Below, in pieces: positions 33,491-41,644 of a stretch of 64,000 nucleotides of DNA (the first letter of the stretch is position 1; each line of letters begins with the position of its first letter). A program made the position numbers and the translations under genes. Source of the DNA: Scatomorpha sp964367935 (GTDB lineage Bacteria > Bacillota > Clostridia > Oscillospirales > Oscillospiraceae); NCBI GenBank assembly GCA_964367935.1, contig CAYIYZ010000002.1:62001-126000 (forward strand), read 5' to 3'. The notes beneath the pieces were generated by a model that saw only the letters and a list, made by a program, of their open reading frames with translations, had not been told where the DNA came from and did not search any database.

Positions 33491-34936
33491 ATGAAAAATT
33501 CTACTGAAATGTTTTTTCAACAGATGGTTGGGAAATTAAGTATATTAAACGAAGATGTGTCAAAGGTTAGCTTTTTGGAAGACATTTGCCGCTTTTTCGA
33601 TATTTCTCATGCCTTTGTGTTTGAATCGGATCATCTTGGGGTGTTTGCCAGGAAGGAATATTTTGAAATCACCAATAGAAGAACCTTGCCTGACAGATTA
33701 GATATGAAGGAAATTTTGGGTCTTGAGCTTTTGAGTGAGCTGTGTTCTCGGAAGGTAGTTATCTGCACGGGTGAATGTGAGAAGGATGCGCTTGAGCTTA
33801 GATTGTGTGAAATATTTTTGGTAAGAACCATGGTGTTTATTCCGATATTAAATCAGCACTATGAGCTTGCGGGTTTTGTGGGTCTGGGTGACTGCCGGAG
33901 GGATGCTAGGGATGCAAAGGAGAATATAGGCAAGGCGTGTTCTTTGCTGAATTTGCTTGCAAATACGATAAAACTTGAGATGTTTCAAAAGGGCATAGCA
34001 AATGCTGAAGCGGCGATGTCGAATGTACTTGACCATATAGGCATAGATATATATGTTAATGATTACTATACACATGATGTGTTGTATGCGAACAAGTCGA
34101 TGGCGGCACCTTACGGTGGTGTTGAGGGTATGATGGGCAAGAAATGTTGGCAGGCCTTGTTTGATGATAAAGACGGCCCATGTGAGTTTTGTCCTCAGCC
34201 GAGGTTGTTGGATGAAAAGGGTAGGTTAAATAAGACCTATCAATGGGACTATGAGCGTCCGTTTGATAAGTCTTGGTTTAGGGTTTTGAGTTCATCGTTT
34301 CCGTGGTCGGATGGCAGAATAGCGCATTTGGTTGCGAGTGTTGATATTACGGAGAGCAAAAGAAATCAGATGCTGATTGAAAATCTTGCTAAGTATGACT
34401 ATTTGACAGGGCTGTCTAATAGGCGAAGCTTGCATGATGATGTGCAGAATTTTATAGAGGACACAGAGTTGTTCGGTGAAAAGTGGTATTTGCTATTTTG
34501 TGACCTTGATGGCTTTAAGAGTGTGAATGACAGTCTGGGTCATGAGGCGGGTGATGTTTTACTAATAGAAATGGCGGAGAGCTTAAAGGCTGAGTGTTCG
34601 GCGGATTTGAGGGCTTATAGGCAGGGCGGCGATGAGTTTGTTGTGTTGCTTAGGGATAATGATGACAATGAAAAGCTCAGGCAAACGGTGGATATGCTAC
34701 TTGGGATATTCAGTAAGCGTTATGATTATAAAGGGCAGAGCATGGGTTGCGGATGTAGTATAGGCGTGGCGCACTATCCGGTGGATGCACTTAATGCTAA
34801 AGAGATTTTCAGGCTTGCAGATACGGCGATGTACTGTGTTAAGCAAGAGGGCAGAGGAACTGTTCGCTTTTATTATGACTGCAAATTTGTTGATATGGAG
34901 ACCTACTTTCAGCTCAAAAAAGAAGAGCGCAGATAA
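33491..34936 (+). CDS. GAF/PAS-GGDEF diguanylate cyclase
   Basis: The 481-residue cytosolic protein makes cyclic-di-GMP. The N-terminal ~170 residues look like a GAF-type sensor. A PAS-like domain follows with a distinctive MMGKKCWQALFDDKDGPCEFC motif (near residue 205-225) and ends ASVDITESKRNQ. The GGDEF domain (residues ~300-470) has LTGLSNRRSLHDD, LLFCDLDGFKSVNDSLGHEAGD and active-site RQGGDEFVVLL. The inhibitory RxxD site is absent (CSAD at that place), so product inhibition through it is unlikely. CGGAGG precedes the ATG at 33491. A terminator follows. Confidence 0.92.
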   Translation: MKNSTEMFFQQMVGKLSILNEDVSKVSFLEDICRFFDISHAFVFESDHLGVFARKEYFEITNRRTLPDRLDMKEILGLELLSELCSRKVVICTGECEKDALELRLCEIFLVRTMVFIPILNQHYELAGFVGLGDCRRDARDAKENIGKACSLLNLLANTIKLEMFQKGIANAEAAMSNVLDHIGIDIYVNDYYTHDVLYANKSMAAPYGGVEGMMGKKCWQALFDDKDGPCEFCPQPRLLDEKGRLNKTYQWDYERPFDKSWFRVLSSSFPWSDGRIAHLVASVDITESKRNQMLIENLAKYDYLTGLSNRRSLHDDVQNFIEDTELFGEKWYLLFCDLDGFKSVNDSLGHEAGDVLLIEMAESLKAECSADLRAYRQGGDEFVVLLRDNDDNEKLRQTVDMLLGIFSKRYDYKGQSMGCGCSIGVAHYPVDALNAKEIFRLADTAMYCVKQEGRGTVRFYYDCKFVDMETYFQLKKEERR

Positions 34937-34965
34937 AATGAACTTAGTGAAAAAGTAATAATAGA

Positions 34966-34994
34966 GAGAGGGCGTTTGCGCCCTCTCATTTTTT
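34966..34994 (+). terminator. Terminator of the diguanylate cyclase gene
   Basis: A perfect 9-bp stem (34966-34974 with 34979-34987) with a TTTG loop is followed by ATTTTTT. Confidence 0.9.
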
Positions 34995-35082
34995 ATATAC
35001 AATTAATGGACATGGCAGGGCATTTCTTTGTTACCTTATGTTAAAATGATGCAAATGTGTGGATTTTTCTGTCGATATGTGC

Positions 35083-35088
35083 TATAAT
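35083..35088 (+). promoter_or_regulatory. Extended -10 promoter of the lipoprotein gene
   Basis: A TATAAT preceded by TGC (extended -10) lies 33 nt before the TTG start at 35122; no clear -35 is seen. Confidence 0.5.
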
Positions 35089-35121
35089 TGCGAAAATGAT
35101 AAAATTAAGGAGGGTCTGCAA

Positions 35122-35763
35122 TTGAGTACTAAAAGAAAATGGAAAATTAGTGTACTGTTTAAGGTGATACTAATCATGAGTGCGGTGTTGCTGATGTCTG
35201 CTTGCTCGGGTGGTGAAGAAGAAGTGCCTGAGGAGGATTTGGAGTTTAAGATAGTACTGTTGCCGGAGGATGCCGACCTAAGCTCAGGTGGTGGCATAGA
35301 GATAGGTTCTGACATGGTTGAAGAGACAGAAGAGATGGTGTCGCATCTTGGTAACTGGTTCGAGGGTGAGCAAGTTTCTTGGACAATGGAGATACCCGAG
35401 GACGGCTTGTATCATTTGAAGTTTGAGTATTCGCGTCCTGGTAATTACGGTGAGTCGAGGGGCGTAATGCATCTTACGACATTCACGGGTGAGGTAATAA
35501 AGCTACACTCGAAATTACCGGCCACAGGCACAGAGCCTGACGACTGGTCCGTGTATAAGGTTAAGAGCGGCTTTGGTGCAACTTTGCCGGCTGGCCCTGT
35601 GATACTTACGTTTGTAACAAACTACGATGAGGTAGAGGACAAGAACGAGCAGTTTATAAATCTGCGTTCGATAGAGATTACTCCGTCATTTGAGTTGGGC
35701 GCCGACGAAACAATCGAAGGCGAAGGTGAAGCAATAGAGGGCGAAGGCGAAGGTACGGAATAG
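35122..35763 (+). CDS. Lipoprotein with carbohydrate-binding-like beta domain
   Basis: With the TTG start at 35122, eight bases after AAGGAGG, this is a 213-residue lipoprotein: basic N-terminus, hydrophobic core, lipobox LLMSAC. The mature part is a beta-rich domain (about residues 60-195) with the look of CBM6/CBM35-type modules: WFEGEQVSWTMEIPEDGLYHLKFEY, then a YGES-rich loop and a final LRSIEITPSFELG (each read in place, not quoted in full). The C-terminus is a short acidic repeat of EGEGE/AIEGEGEG. It may be a cell-surface sugar- or glycan-binding protein. It is 12 bases from the glycosylase gene, probably co-transcribed by chance. Confidence 0.7.
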   Translation: MSTKRKWKISVLFKVILIMSAVLLMSACSGGEEEVPEEDLEFKIVLLPEDADLSSGGGIEIGSDMVEETEEMVSHLGNWFEGEQVSWTMEIPEDGLYHLKFEYSRPGNYGESRGVMHLTTFTGEVIKLHSKLPATGTEPDDWSVYKVKSGFGATLPAGPVILTFVTNYDEVEDKNEQFINLRSIEITPSFELGADETIEGEGEAIEGEGEGTE

Positions 35764-35775
35764 AAGGTGGTATAA

Positions 35776-36591
35776 ATGGCAAGGGCAAAGCGTCTATGCA
35801 CAGCGGAAGAGATGGATATAGTCAAGACATTTGAGTGTGGACAGTGTTTTAGATGGAATGTGGATTCGGATGGAGTGTATACGGGCGTGTCGGACGGGCG
35901 ACAATGTAAGGTGTGGCTGGAGAGCGATACGGTGTATATAGACTGTGAGGACAAGGACGAGGAGTATTGGCGTTATTATTTTGATATGGAGACGGACTAT
36001 GAGGCTGCGCGTCGTAGTCTGATGATAAGCGAATATTTAAGTGACTGTGCCGAGCAGGGCAAGGGGATAAGGATACTTAGGCAGGAGAAATGGGAAACTT
36101 TGTGTTCGTTTATAGTTTCGCAGTGCAATAATATACCGAGGATAAAGAGTATAGTGGAAAGCCTGTGCGAGAATTTTGGTGAGTGTAGGGAGCGGAATGG
36201 CGAGAAGTATTATACATTCCCGAGTGCCTTGGCGATGTCGACGAAGAGGGTGGAGGACTTAGCGGTACTCAGAAGCGGTTATAGGGCAGCGTATATTTTG
36301 TCGGCTGCGGAGGCTGTTAGTTTGGGAACTATTGATTTAGAGGCAACGTCGAAGAAGAGTGGTAAGGAAGCACGAGCGACGTTAAGGACGATAAACGGAG
36401 TGGGCGAGAAGGTTGCAAACTGTGTGGTTTTGTTTGGTTTTCACCATATGGATGCGTTTCCGGTAGATGTGTGGATACGTCGGGTTCTTAAGGAACGCTT
36501 GCCTACTGATTTCAAAGTAGAGGACTTAGGGGAGTATGCCGGACTGGCGCAACAATATATGTTTTACAGTGCGAGGAGTTTAGGGACTTGA
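35776..36591 (+). CDS. 8-oxoguanine DNA glycosylase (OGG1 type)
   Basis: This 271-residue DNA repair enzyme of the helix-hairpin-helix GPD family excises 8-oxoguanine. It has the OGG N-terminal domain (FECGQCFRWN near residue 20), the core with ETLCSFIVSQCNNIPRIK, and the hairpin INGVGEKVANCVVLF. Catalytic Lys212 is in GEKVA and Asp231 in AFPVDVW, both intact when aligned with human OGG1 K249 and D268. The size matches bacterial OGG. The ATG follows a GAAGGTGG site. It lies 52 nt before guaB. Confidence 0.9.
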   Translation: MARAKRLCTAEEMDIVKTFECGQCFRWNVDSDGVYTGVSDGRQCKVWLESDTVYIDCEDKDEEYWRYYFDMETDYEAARRSLMISEYLSDCAEQGKGIRILRQEKWETLCSFIVSQCNNIPRIKSIVESLCENFGECRERNGEKYYTFPSALAMSTKRVEDLAVLRSGYRAAYILSAAEAVSLGTIDLEATSKKSGKEARATLRTINGVGEKVANCVVLFGFHHMDAFPVDVWIRRVLKERLPTDFKVEDLGEYAGLAQQYMFYSARSLGT

Positions 36592-36643
36592 CATGTGCGT
36601 GGAAGGCAGTTAAAATAATTCAATCATATTAGGGGGTAAAGTT

Positions 36644-38128
36644 GTGATCAGAAACAGTGATTTGGGTGCGCGTTTTGTTGGTACGGCATTAACATTTGAC
36701 GATGTGTTATTAGTGCCGGCGGAGAGCTCGGTGTTGCCACCGGATGTGGACATATCGAGTAATTTGACGAAGAAGATAAGGCTGAATACGCCTGTGATGA
36801 GTGCAGCTATGGACACGGTTACGGAGTATCGTATGGCGATAGCGATGGCACGTGAGGGTGGCGTAGGTATAATTCACAAGAGTATGAGTATAGAGGCTCA
36901 GGCGGAGCAGGTGGATATGGTAAAGCGTTCGGAGAACGGAGTTATCACGAATCCTTTCTACTTGGGGCCGGACAATACCATAGGCGAAGCGGATGCGCTG
37001 ATGGGCAAGTTCCGTATATCCGGTGTGCCTGTAGTAGATCCCAATGGCAAGCTAATAGGTATAATCACGAACAGAGACATGAAGTTTGAGAACAACAAAA
37101 ACAGGCTTATTAGGGATGTAATGACATCTGAGGGCTTGGTAACGGGCAAGGTAGGCACTGACCTGACTGAGGCGAAGGAGATACTGCGCCGTCACAAGAT
37201 AGAGAAGTTGCCTTTGGTAGACAGTGACTTCAATCTTCGTGGGTTAATCACGATAAAGGACATTGAGAAAGTGCTCAAGTATCCGAACTCTGCAAAGGAC
37301 GTGCAGGGCAGGCTGTTATGCGGAGCGGCATTGGGTGTGACGGATGATATATTGGATAGGGCAGCGGCATTGGTTGAGGCGGGCGTTGATATGCTTGTAC
37401 TTGACAGTGCACACGGCCATAGCAAGAATATAATGGTCTGTATAGATAAGGTGAAGAGCAAGTTCCCGAACGTGGAGTTGATAGCGGGCAACGTGGCCAC
37501 AGCGGAGGGTACAAAGGCAATAATAGAGGCAGGCGCGGACTGTGTAAAGGTTGGTATAGGCGCGGGCTCTATTTGTACGACGAGGGTGGTATCTGGTATA
37601 GGTGTACCCCAGATAAGTGCGGTGTTGGAGGCTGCGGATATGGCTGCACGTTATGGAATTCCGATTATTTCTGACGGTGGCTTGAAGTACTCCGGCGATA
37701 TAGTAAAGGCGATAGCGGCAGGAGCGAGTGTTGTAATGATAGGCTCTATGCTTGCAGGTTGTGAAGAGAGTCCCGGTGAGACTGAGATATATCAGGGTAG
37801 GCAGTTTAAGGTCTATCGTGGAATGGGCAGTATAGGAGCGATGCAGAAGGGTTCGGGCGACAGGTATTTCCAGTCGGGCACGAAGAAGTTAGTGCCTGAG
37901 GGCGTTGAGGGACGTGTACCTTATAAGGGGCCGGTTTCCGATACGATATTCCAGATGGTTGGCGGTTTGCGCAGTGGTATGGGATATTGCGGAACTCCGA
38001 CGATAACGGATCTCAATACAAAGACCCAGTTTATACAGATAACGGGTGCAGGATTGCGTGAGAGTCATCCGCACGATATATACATTACGAAGGAGGCACC
38101 TAACTACACGGTAAGTCCGGTTGATTAA
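36644..38128 (+). CDS. guaB: IMP dehydrogenase
   Basis: GuaB oxidises IMP to XMP, the committed step to GMP. The 494 residues have the catalytic TIM barrel with TFDDVLLVPAESSVLP near the start, a tandem CBS regulatory insert at about residues 100-215, the substrate loop GIGAGSICTTRVVSG with active Cys311, and the flap region GVEGRVPYKGP near 425. The GTG at 36644 follows AGGGGG. The OGG-guaB-wecG-tmk row has short spacings and may be one operon. Confidence 0.97.
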   Translation: MIRNSDLGARFVGTALTFDDVLLVPAESSVLPPDVDISSNLTKKIRLNTPVMSAAMDTVTEYRMAIAMAREGGVGIIHKSMSIEAQAEQVDMVKRSENGVITNPFYLGPDNTIGEADALMGKFRISGVPVVDPNGKLIGIITNRDMKFENNKNRLIRDVMTSEGLVTGKVGTDLTEAKEILRRHKIEKLPLVDSDFNLRGLITIKDIEKVLKYPNSAKDVQGRLLCGAALGVTDDILDRAAALVEAGVDMLVLDSAHGHSKNIMVCIDKVKSKFPNVELIAGNVATAEGTKAIIEAGADCVKVGIGAGSICTTRVVSGIGVPQISAVLEAADMAARYGIPIISDGGLKYSGDIVKAIAAGASVVMIGSMLAGCEESPGETEIYQGRQFKVYRGMGSIGAMQKGSGDRYFQSGTKKLVPEGVEGRVPYKGPVSDTIFQMVGGLRSGMGYCGTPTITDLNTKTQFIQITGAGLRESHPHDIYITKEAPNYTVSPVD

Positions 38129-38144
38129 GGTGGCGTAGATCAAA

Positions 38145-38867
38145 ATGTCGAGAGTAGATGTACTCGGAGTAGGGTTTAACAATTTGGATATGGGCGAGGC
38201 GGTATTGCATGCACTGGAGCTTATAGATAAGCGAGAGGGCAAGTATGTGGTAACGCCTAACCCTGAGATAGTTATGTTGGCACGAGCTGATGAGCAGCTA
38301 GCCTCTGCGATAGAAGCGGCGGCTATGGTGTTGGCAGACGGCATAGGCGTGGTGAAGGGTGCTTCCATTTTGGGGCGCCCCTTACGCGGTCGTGTACCGG
38401 GCATAGATTTTGCTACAAATTTACTTGGTGAGTTAGCGAAACGTGGTGGCTCGGTGTATTTGTTTGGAGCGAAACCTGGTGTGGCGGCGCTTGCGGCAGA
38501 GAAAATGGCGGCACAGTTTAAGGGTCTGCGTATAGCCGGGGTGAGCGATGGATATTTTACGGATGATTTAGAAATAAAGGCATCAATACGAGGGTCGGAC
38601 GCCGATTTTTTAATGGTGTGTTTGGGTTCGCCGAAGCAGGAGAAGTGGATGCGTGAGAATGAGGGCAGTTTGAATGTGGGCTTGATGGCAGGCTTAGGCG
38701 GCAGCTTAGATGTGTTTTCAGGCACGGTGGAGCGAGCGCCGATACGTTGGCAGAAATTGGGACTCGAGTGGCTGTATAGGCTAATGAAGGAACCGAAGCG
38801 CATAGGGCGTATGATGAATTTGCCTTTGTTTGTAATAGAGGCAATAAAGCATAGGATAAGAGGTTAG
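38145..38867 (+). CDS. WecG/TagA/CpsF family glycosyltransferase
   Basis: The 240-residue GT26 enzyme transfers N-acetylmannosamine or a related sugar to an undecaprenyl-linked acceptor for wall teichoic acid or other surface glycans. Family features are TPNPEIVMLARADEQL, VLADGIGVVKGASILG with the catalytic Asp, GSVYLFGAKPGVA, and VCLGSPKQEKWMREN, then RWQKLGLEWLYRL. It starts 16 nt after guaB. No other teichoic-acid genes are visible nearby, so the exact product is uncertain. Confidence 0.92.
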   Translation: MSRVDVLGVGFNNLDMGEAVLHALELIDKREGKYVVTPNPEIVMLARADEQLASAIEAAAMVLADGIGVVKGASILGRPLRGRVPGIDFATNLLGELAKRGGSVYLFGAKPGVAALAAEKMAAQFKGLRIAGVSDGYFTDDLEIKASIRGSDADFLMVCLGSPKQEKWMRENEGSLNVGLMAGLGGSLDVFSGTVERAPIRWQKLGLEWLYRLMKEPKRIGRMMNLPLFVIEAIKHRIRG

Positions 38868-38992
38868 CGTGAAAAATCATGCTAAAAGTTATTTAAATGG
38901 CGTGCCGTCAGAGACGGCACATGCCAATTAGTCTCCATTCTGTACGGAGATTTTTCAAAGCAATTTGTGCTGTGCACAGAACGGAGATTAAA

Positions 38993-39655
38993 ATGTCACA
39001 GAAGAAGGGTAAACTAATAGTACTTGAAGGCATAGACGGCAGTGGCAAGTCCACACAGTATAAGTTGCTGTGTGAACGATTTGCACTTGAGGGTATAGAG
39101 TATAGGAGTGTGGATTTCCCACGTTATAGTGAGGAAAGCTCAGCTTTAGTGCGCATGTACTTAGGTGGGGAGTTTGGAGATAAGGCGCATGATGTCAATG
39201 CAAATGCGGCGTCAATATTTTATGCTGTGGACAGGTATGCGTCGTATATGTTAGATTGGCGAGAGTATTATGAGTCGGGCGGCTTGGTGTTGTCTGATAG
39301 GTATACGACGTCAAATGCGGTGCATCAGGGTGCGAAGTTGGGAAAAGAAGAGCGCGATATATTTTTCGACTGGCTTTACGATTTGGAATATGTTAAACTG
39401 GGCATACCCGTGCCGGATAGGGTCATTTATTTAGCGGTAGATGTGGAGACATCTATGAGACGTACGGGTGAGCGTGAGAGTGTGGATATACATGAGAAGG
39501 ATGCAGTGTATTTAAGTAGTTGTGTGGAGACCGGGTTGGATGCGTCAAGCCACTACGGCTGGGAGTTGGTTGAGCATATGCGTGATGGCGAGCTACGTAC
39601 GGAGCGAGAAATACACGAACAGGTGTATGAGGCGATAAAGGCGGAGCTGATATAA
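38993..39655 (+). CDS. tmk: Thymidylate kinase
   Basis: The 220-residue enzyme phosphorylates dTMP to dTDP. P-loop LEGIDGSGKSTQYKLL lies near residue 10, DR(Y) motif LSDRYTTSNAVHQGA near 100, and YLAVDVETSMRR follows. The ATG at 38993 has CGGAG six bases upstream; the longer frame has no site. It differs from the classic Tmk next to holB, so the genome may hold a second copy. A hairpin, GTGCCGTC with GACGGCAC, lies in the 125-nt leader. Confidence 0.85.
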   Translation: MSQKKGKLIVLEGIDGSGKSTQYKLLCERFALEGIEYRSVDFPRYSEESSALVRMYLGGEFGDKAHDVNANAASIFYAVDRYASYMLDWREYYESGGLVLSDRYTTSNAVHQGAKLGKEERDIFFDWLYDLEYVKLGIPVPDRVIYLAVDVETSMRRTGERESVDIHEKDAVYLSSCVETGLDASSHYGWELVEHMRDGELRTEREIHEQVYEAIKAELI

Positions 39656-39658
39656 TAA

Positions 39659-39684
39659 AAGAGGGCTCGTATGAGCCCTCCGGG
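39659..39684 (-). terminator. Terminator for the Cys-rich small gene
   Basis: GAGGGCTC pairs with GAGCCCTC around GTAT. The T-rich tail (TTTTATTA) is on the - strand, so it ends transcripts coming from 39843; for tmk on the + strand there is no T tract. Confidence 0.7.
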
Positions 39685-39723
39685 AAATTCGATTTAAGTG
39701 ACCTGTGCGGCAGGGACGGGAAA

Positions 39724-39843
39724 TTAGCAGCAGCCGCACTCTCTTTCGTTGGTGAAGCCCGTACCGCCGCAGCAGCAGAGCAGTAAGATGATGATTATTA
39801 TAATCCAGCAGCAGTTATTGCCACATCCGTTACCAAAGAACAT
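39724..39843 (-). CDS. 39-residue Cys/Ile-rich hydrophobic small protein
   Basis: A short frame encodes MFFGNGCGNNCC, then W, six Ile and three Leu, then CCCGGTGFTNERECGCC. It thus has a short hydrophobic segment between two cysteine clusters, with eight cysteines in 39 residues. The ATG at 39843 follows AAGGAT at eight bases, and a terminator with a T tail on the same strand follows the stop, so the transcription unit is complete. Similar small Cys-rich membrane peptides are common and uncharacterised in Clostridia. Metal binding or disulfide formation at the membrane is a guess. Confidence 0.65.
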   Translation of the reverse strand: MFFGNGCGNNCCWIIIIIILLLCCCGGTGFTNERECGCC

Positions 39844-40049
39844 TACTCAAGATCCTTTCCCCGCGCGAATGTAATGTTAGAGAAGCCGCACCCGGCGCGG
39901 TGGGGTGCAAGACATGATTTATCATAAGTTCGATTACAAGGCGCCGTTTGTAACCGTCTGAGACATAATATGCAGTATGTGTAATGAGTGTTACAGGTGG
40001 TGAGCGTTCAATACAAAACGGTTGAAAATGAGAAGAGCAGGAGATACAG

Positions 40050-41348
40050 ATGTCTGACGACAAGAAGGAAAAGAAAGTAAATAATAGCATTAAGCGCAAA
40101 GTGCCCGGAAAGACTGCGGAGTCTACTAAAGGTGCGTCTCTGAACAGGCTCGACGAGATATTTTACAGTGCGGATGAGCGTGAGGGCAAGAAGGAGAAGT
40201 ACGAGGAGCGTGATTTTCGTCCCATAAAGCAGCGGAGGGACGGGCGCACGGGCTGTTTGAGCGGTCTCATGTACTTTGTGTTTGTTGTGAGTATCAGTGT
40301 GATACTTGCGAGCGTTGGTTGGATGGCGGCCTCGGATGTTTTGGCGCTAAATAAGCCTGAGATAGTGGCTGAGATCGTGTTACCGGATGCTATATTCACA
40401 GAGCAGGAGATAGAGGTAGAAGATGCTTTGGGCAATATAGAGACGGATACGGTGTTGGTAGCGGATGTAGGTTATGTGGCACAGAGTTTAGAGGATGCCG
40501 GTATAATTGAGTATGCTTGGTTGTTTGAGCTGTTTTGCAAGGTATCGAATGCAGAGATGCAGCTTGATGCGGGTGCATATGAGTTGACGACAGACTACGA
40601 CTACAGAGCCTTGGTAAAGAAGATGCAGACGGGTTCCGGATCGGCTTTGACGGTGAGTATAACTTTCCCTGAGGGCTTTACGATGGCGCAGATATTTGAG
40701 TTATTGGAGGAAGAGGACGTCAGCGATGTGGATTACTTGTATGAAGCGGCGGCGAACTATTCATATAACTTCGATTTTCTTAATTCTGAATTGATAGGTG
40801 ACAGTCAGCGCCTAGAGGGATATTTATTCCCTGATACCTATGAGTTTTATTTGGGAGAGCAGGCGTCGAGTGTAGTCAGCAAGTTCTTGGATAACTTTAA
40901 TGTAAAGTTTACGGCAGATATGTATCAGCAGGTTGAGATGTCGGGCTACAGTTTAAATGAGATAATGACGATAGCGTCGATGATAGAGGCAGAGGCGGCG
41001 AATGACGAGGAGCGAGCGATAATAGCGTCGGTCATCTATAATAGGTTGAATGCCGGTATGCCCTTAGAGATAGATGCGACGGTGCAGTATGCTTTGCCAG
41101 AGCGTAAGGAGTTTTTGACCTATGCGGATTTGGAGATAGACAGTCCGTATAACACGTATATGTATACGGGACTACCGCCGGGCGCTGTTGGGAATCCGGG
41201 AATGATGTCGATAATGGCGGCGCTCAATCCGGCAGATACTGGCTACTACTACTATGCCTTGGATACGGCTACGGACGTGCACCAGTTCTTTGCTACGGCG
41301 GAGGAGCACGGAGCGTTTGTGACGACGCAGGATTATACTTCGCAGTAA
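40050..41348 (+). CDS. mltG: Endolytic transglycosylase MltG
   Basis: MltG (YceG) cuts nascent peptidoglycan and acts as a terminase of glycan strand growth. The 432-residue protein has a charged cytosolic N-terminus of about 70 residues, one membrane span near residue 72-92, a LysM-like region and the YceG catalytic domain: VSITFPEGFTMAQIF, RLEGYLFPDTYEF, IASMIEAEAANDEERAIIASV with the catalytic Glu, and a late PYNTYMYTGLPPGAVGNPG. AGGAG lies ahead of the ATG. It precedes the T-box-alaS unit. Confidence 0.94.
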   Translation: MSDDKKEKKVNNSIKRKVPGKTAESTKGASLNRLDEIFYSADEREGKKEKYEERDFRPIKQRRDGRTGCLSGLMYFVFVVSISVILASVGWMAASDVLALNKPEIVAEIVLPDAIFTEQEIEVEDALGNIETDTVLVADVGYVAQSLEDAGIIEYAWLFELFCKVSNAEMQLDAGAYELTTDYDYRALVKKMQTGSGSALTVSITFPEGFTMAQIFELLEEEDVSDVDYLYEAAANYSYNFDFLNSELIGDSQRLEGYLFPDTYEFYLGEQASSVVSKFLDNFNVKFTADMYQQVEMSGYSLNEIMTIASMIEAEAANDEERAIIASVIYNRLNAGMPLEIDATVQYALPERKEFLTYADLEIDSPYNTYMYTGLPPGAVGNPGMMSIMAALNPADTGYYYYALDTATDVHQFFATAEEHGAFVTTQDYTSQ

Positions 41349-41352
41349 GTTG

Positions 41353-41380
41353 TTGACAAAGCGTGTAAATGTGATAAAAT
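41353..41380 (+). promoter_or_regulatory. Promoter of alaS
   Basis: TTGACA (41353-41358) and TAAAAT (41375-41380) are 16 bases apart, just before the T-box leader. Confidence 0.75.
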
Positions 41381-41387
41381 GATTTGG

Positions 41388-41610
41388 TAAATGCGATGAG
41401 AAAGCGAGCTTTGGTAGAGCGGTTACAGCGAGAGGGGGAGGGTGTGAGCCCCTTACTAAGCGACGGAGGCGGCCACTTTTGAGCAGTCTGTGAGGAGCGG
41501 AACGTAAGTCTGCGTTAAAGACACTTGAGATGTCGCATTGCGACAATCAGGGTGGTACCGTGAAGTATATGCTTCGCCCCTGCACATGGGGGCGGAGCAT
41601 TTTTATTTTT
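41388..41610 (+). promoter_or_regulatory. T-box leader of alaS
   Basis: A transcription-attenuating T-box riboswitch that senses uncharged tRNA-Ala. The conserved T-box AGGGTGGTACCGTG is at 41549-41562, preceded by a small Stem III hairpin TGTCGC/GCGACA. It is followed by the terminator ATGCTTCGCCCC (41569-41580) with GGGGGCGGAGCAT (41588-41600) and a T run to 41610. Stem I occupies about 41388-41510 with a GAGAGG K-turn-like motif. I cannot fix the specifier codon by eye. It lies 35 nt before the alaS ATG. Confidence 0.92.
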
Positions 41611-41644
41611 AAAATTAAAACAGAAATAGGAAGGACAAAAGAGG

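Noticed and set aside
36361..36460. Apparent loss of the catalytic lysine in the OGG-type glycosylase
   Set aside because: I first placed human K249 on an Ala at residue 201. Recounting from the invariant Asp shows that K249 is the Lys of GVGxKVA, which is present here as Lys212.
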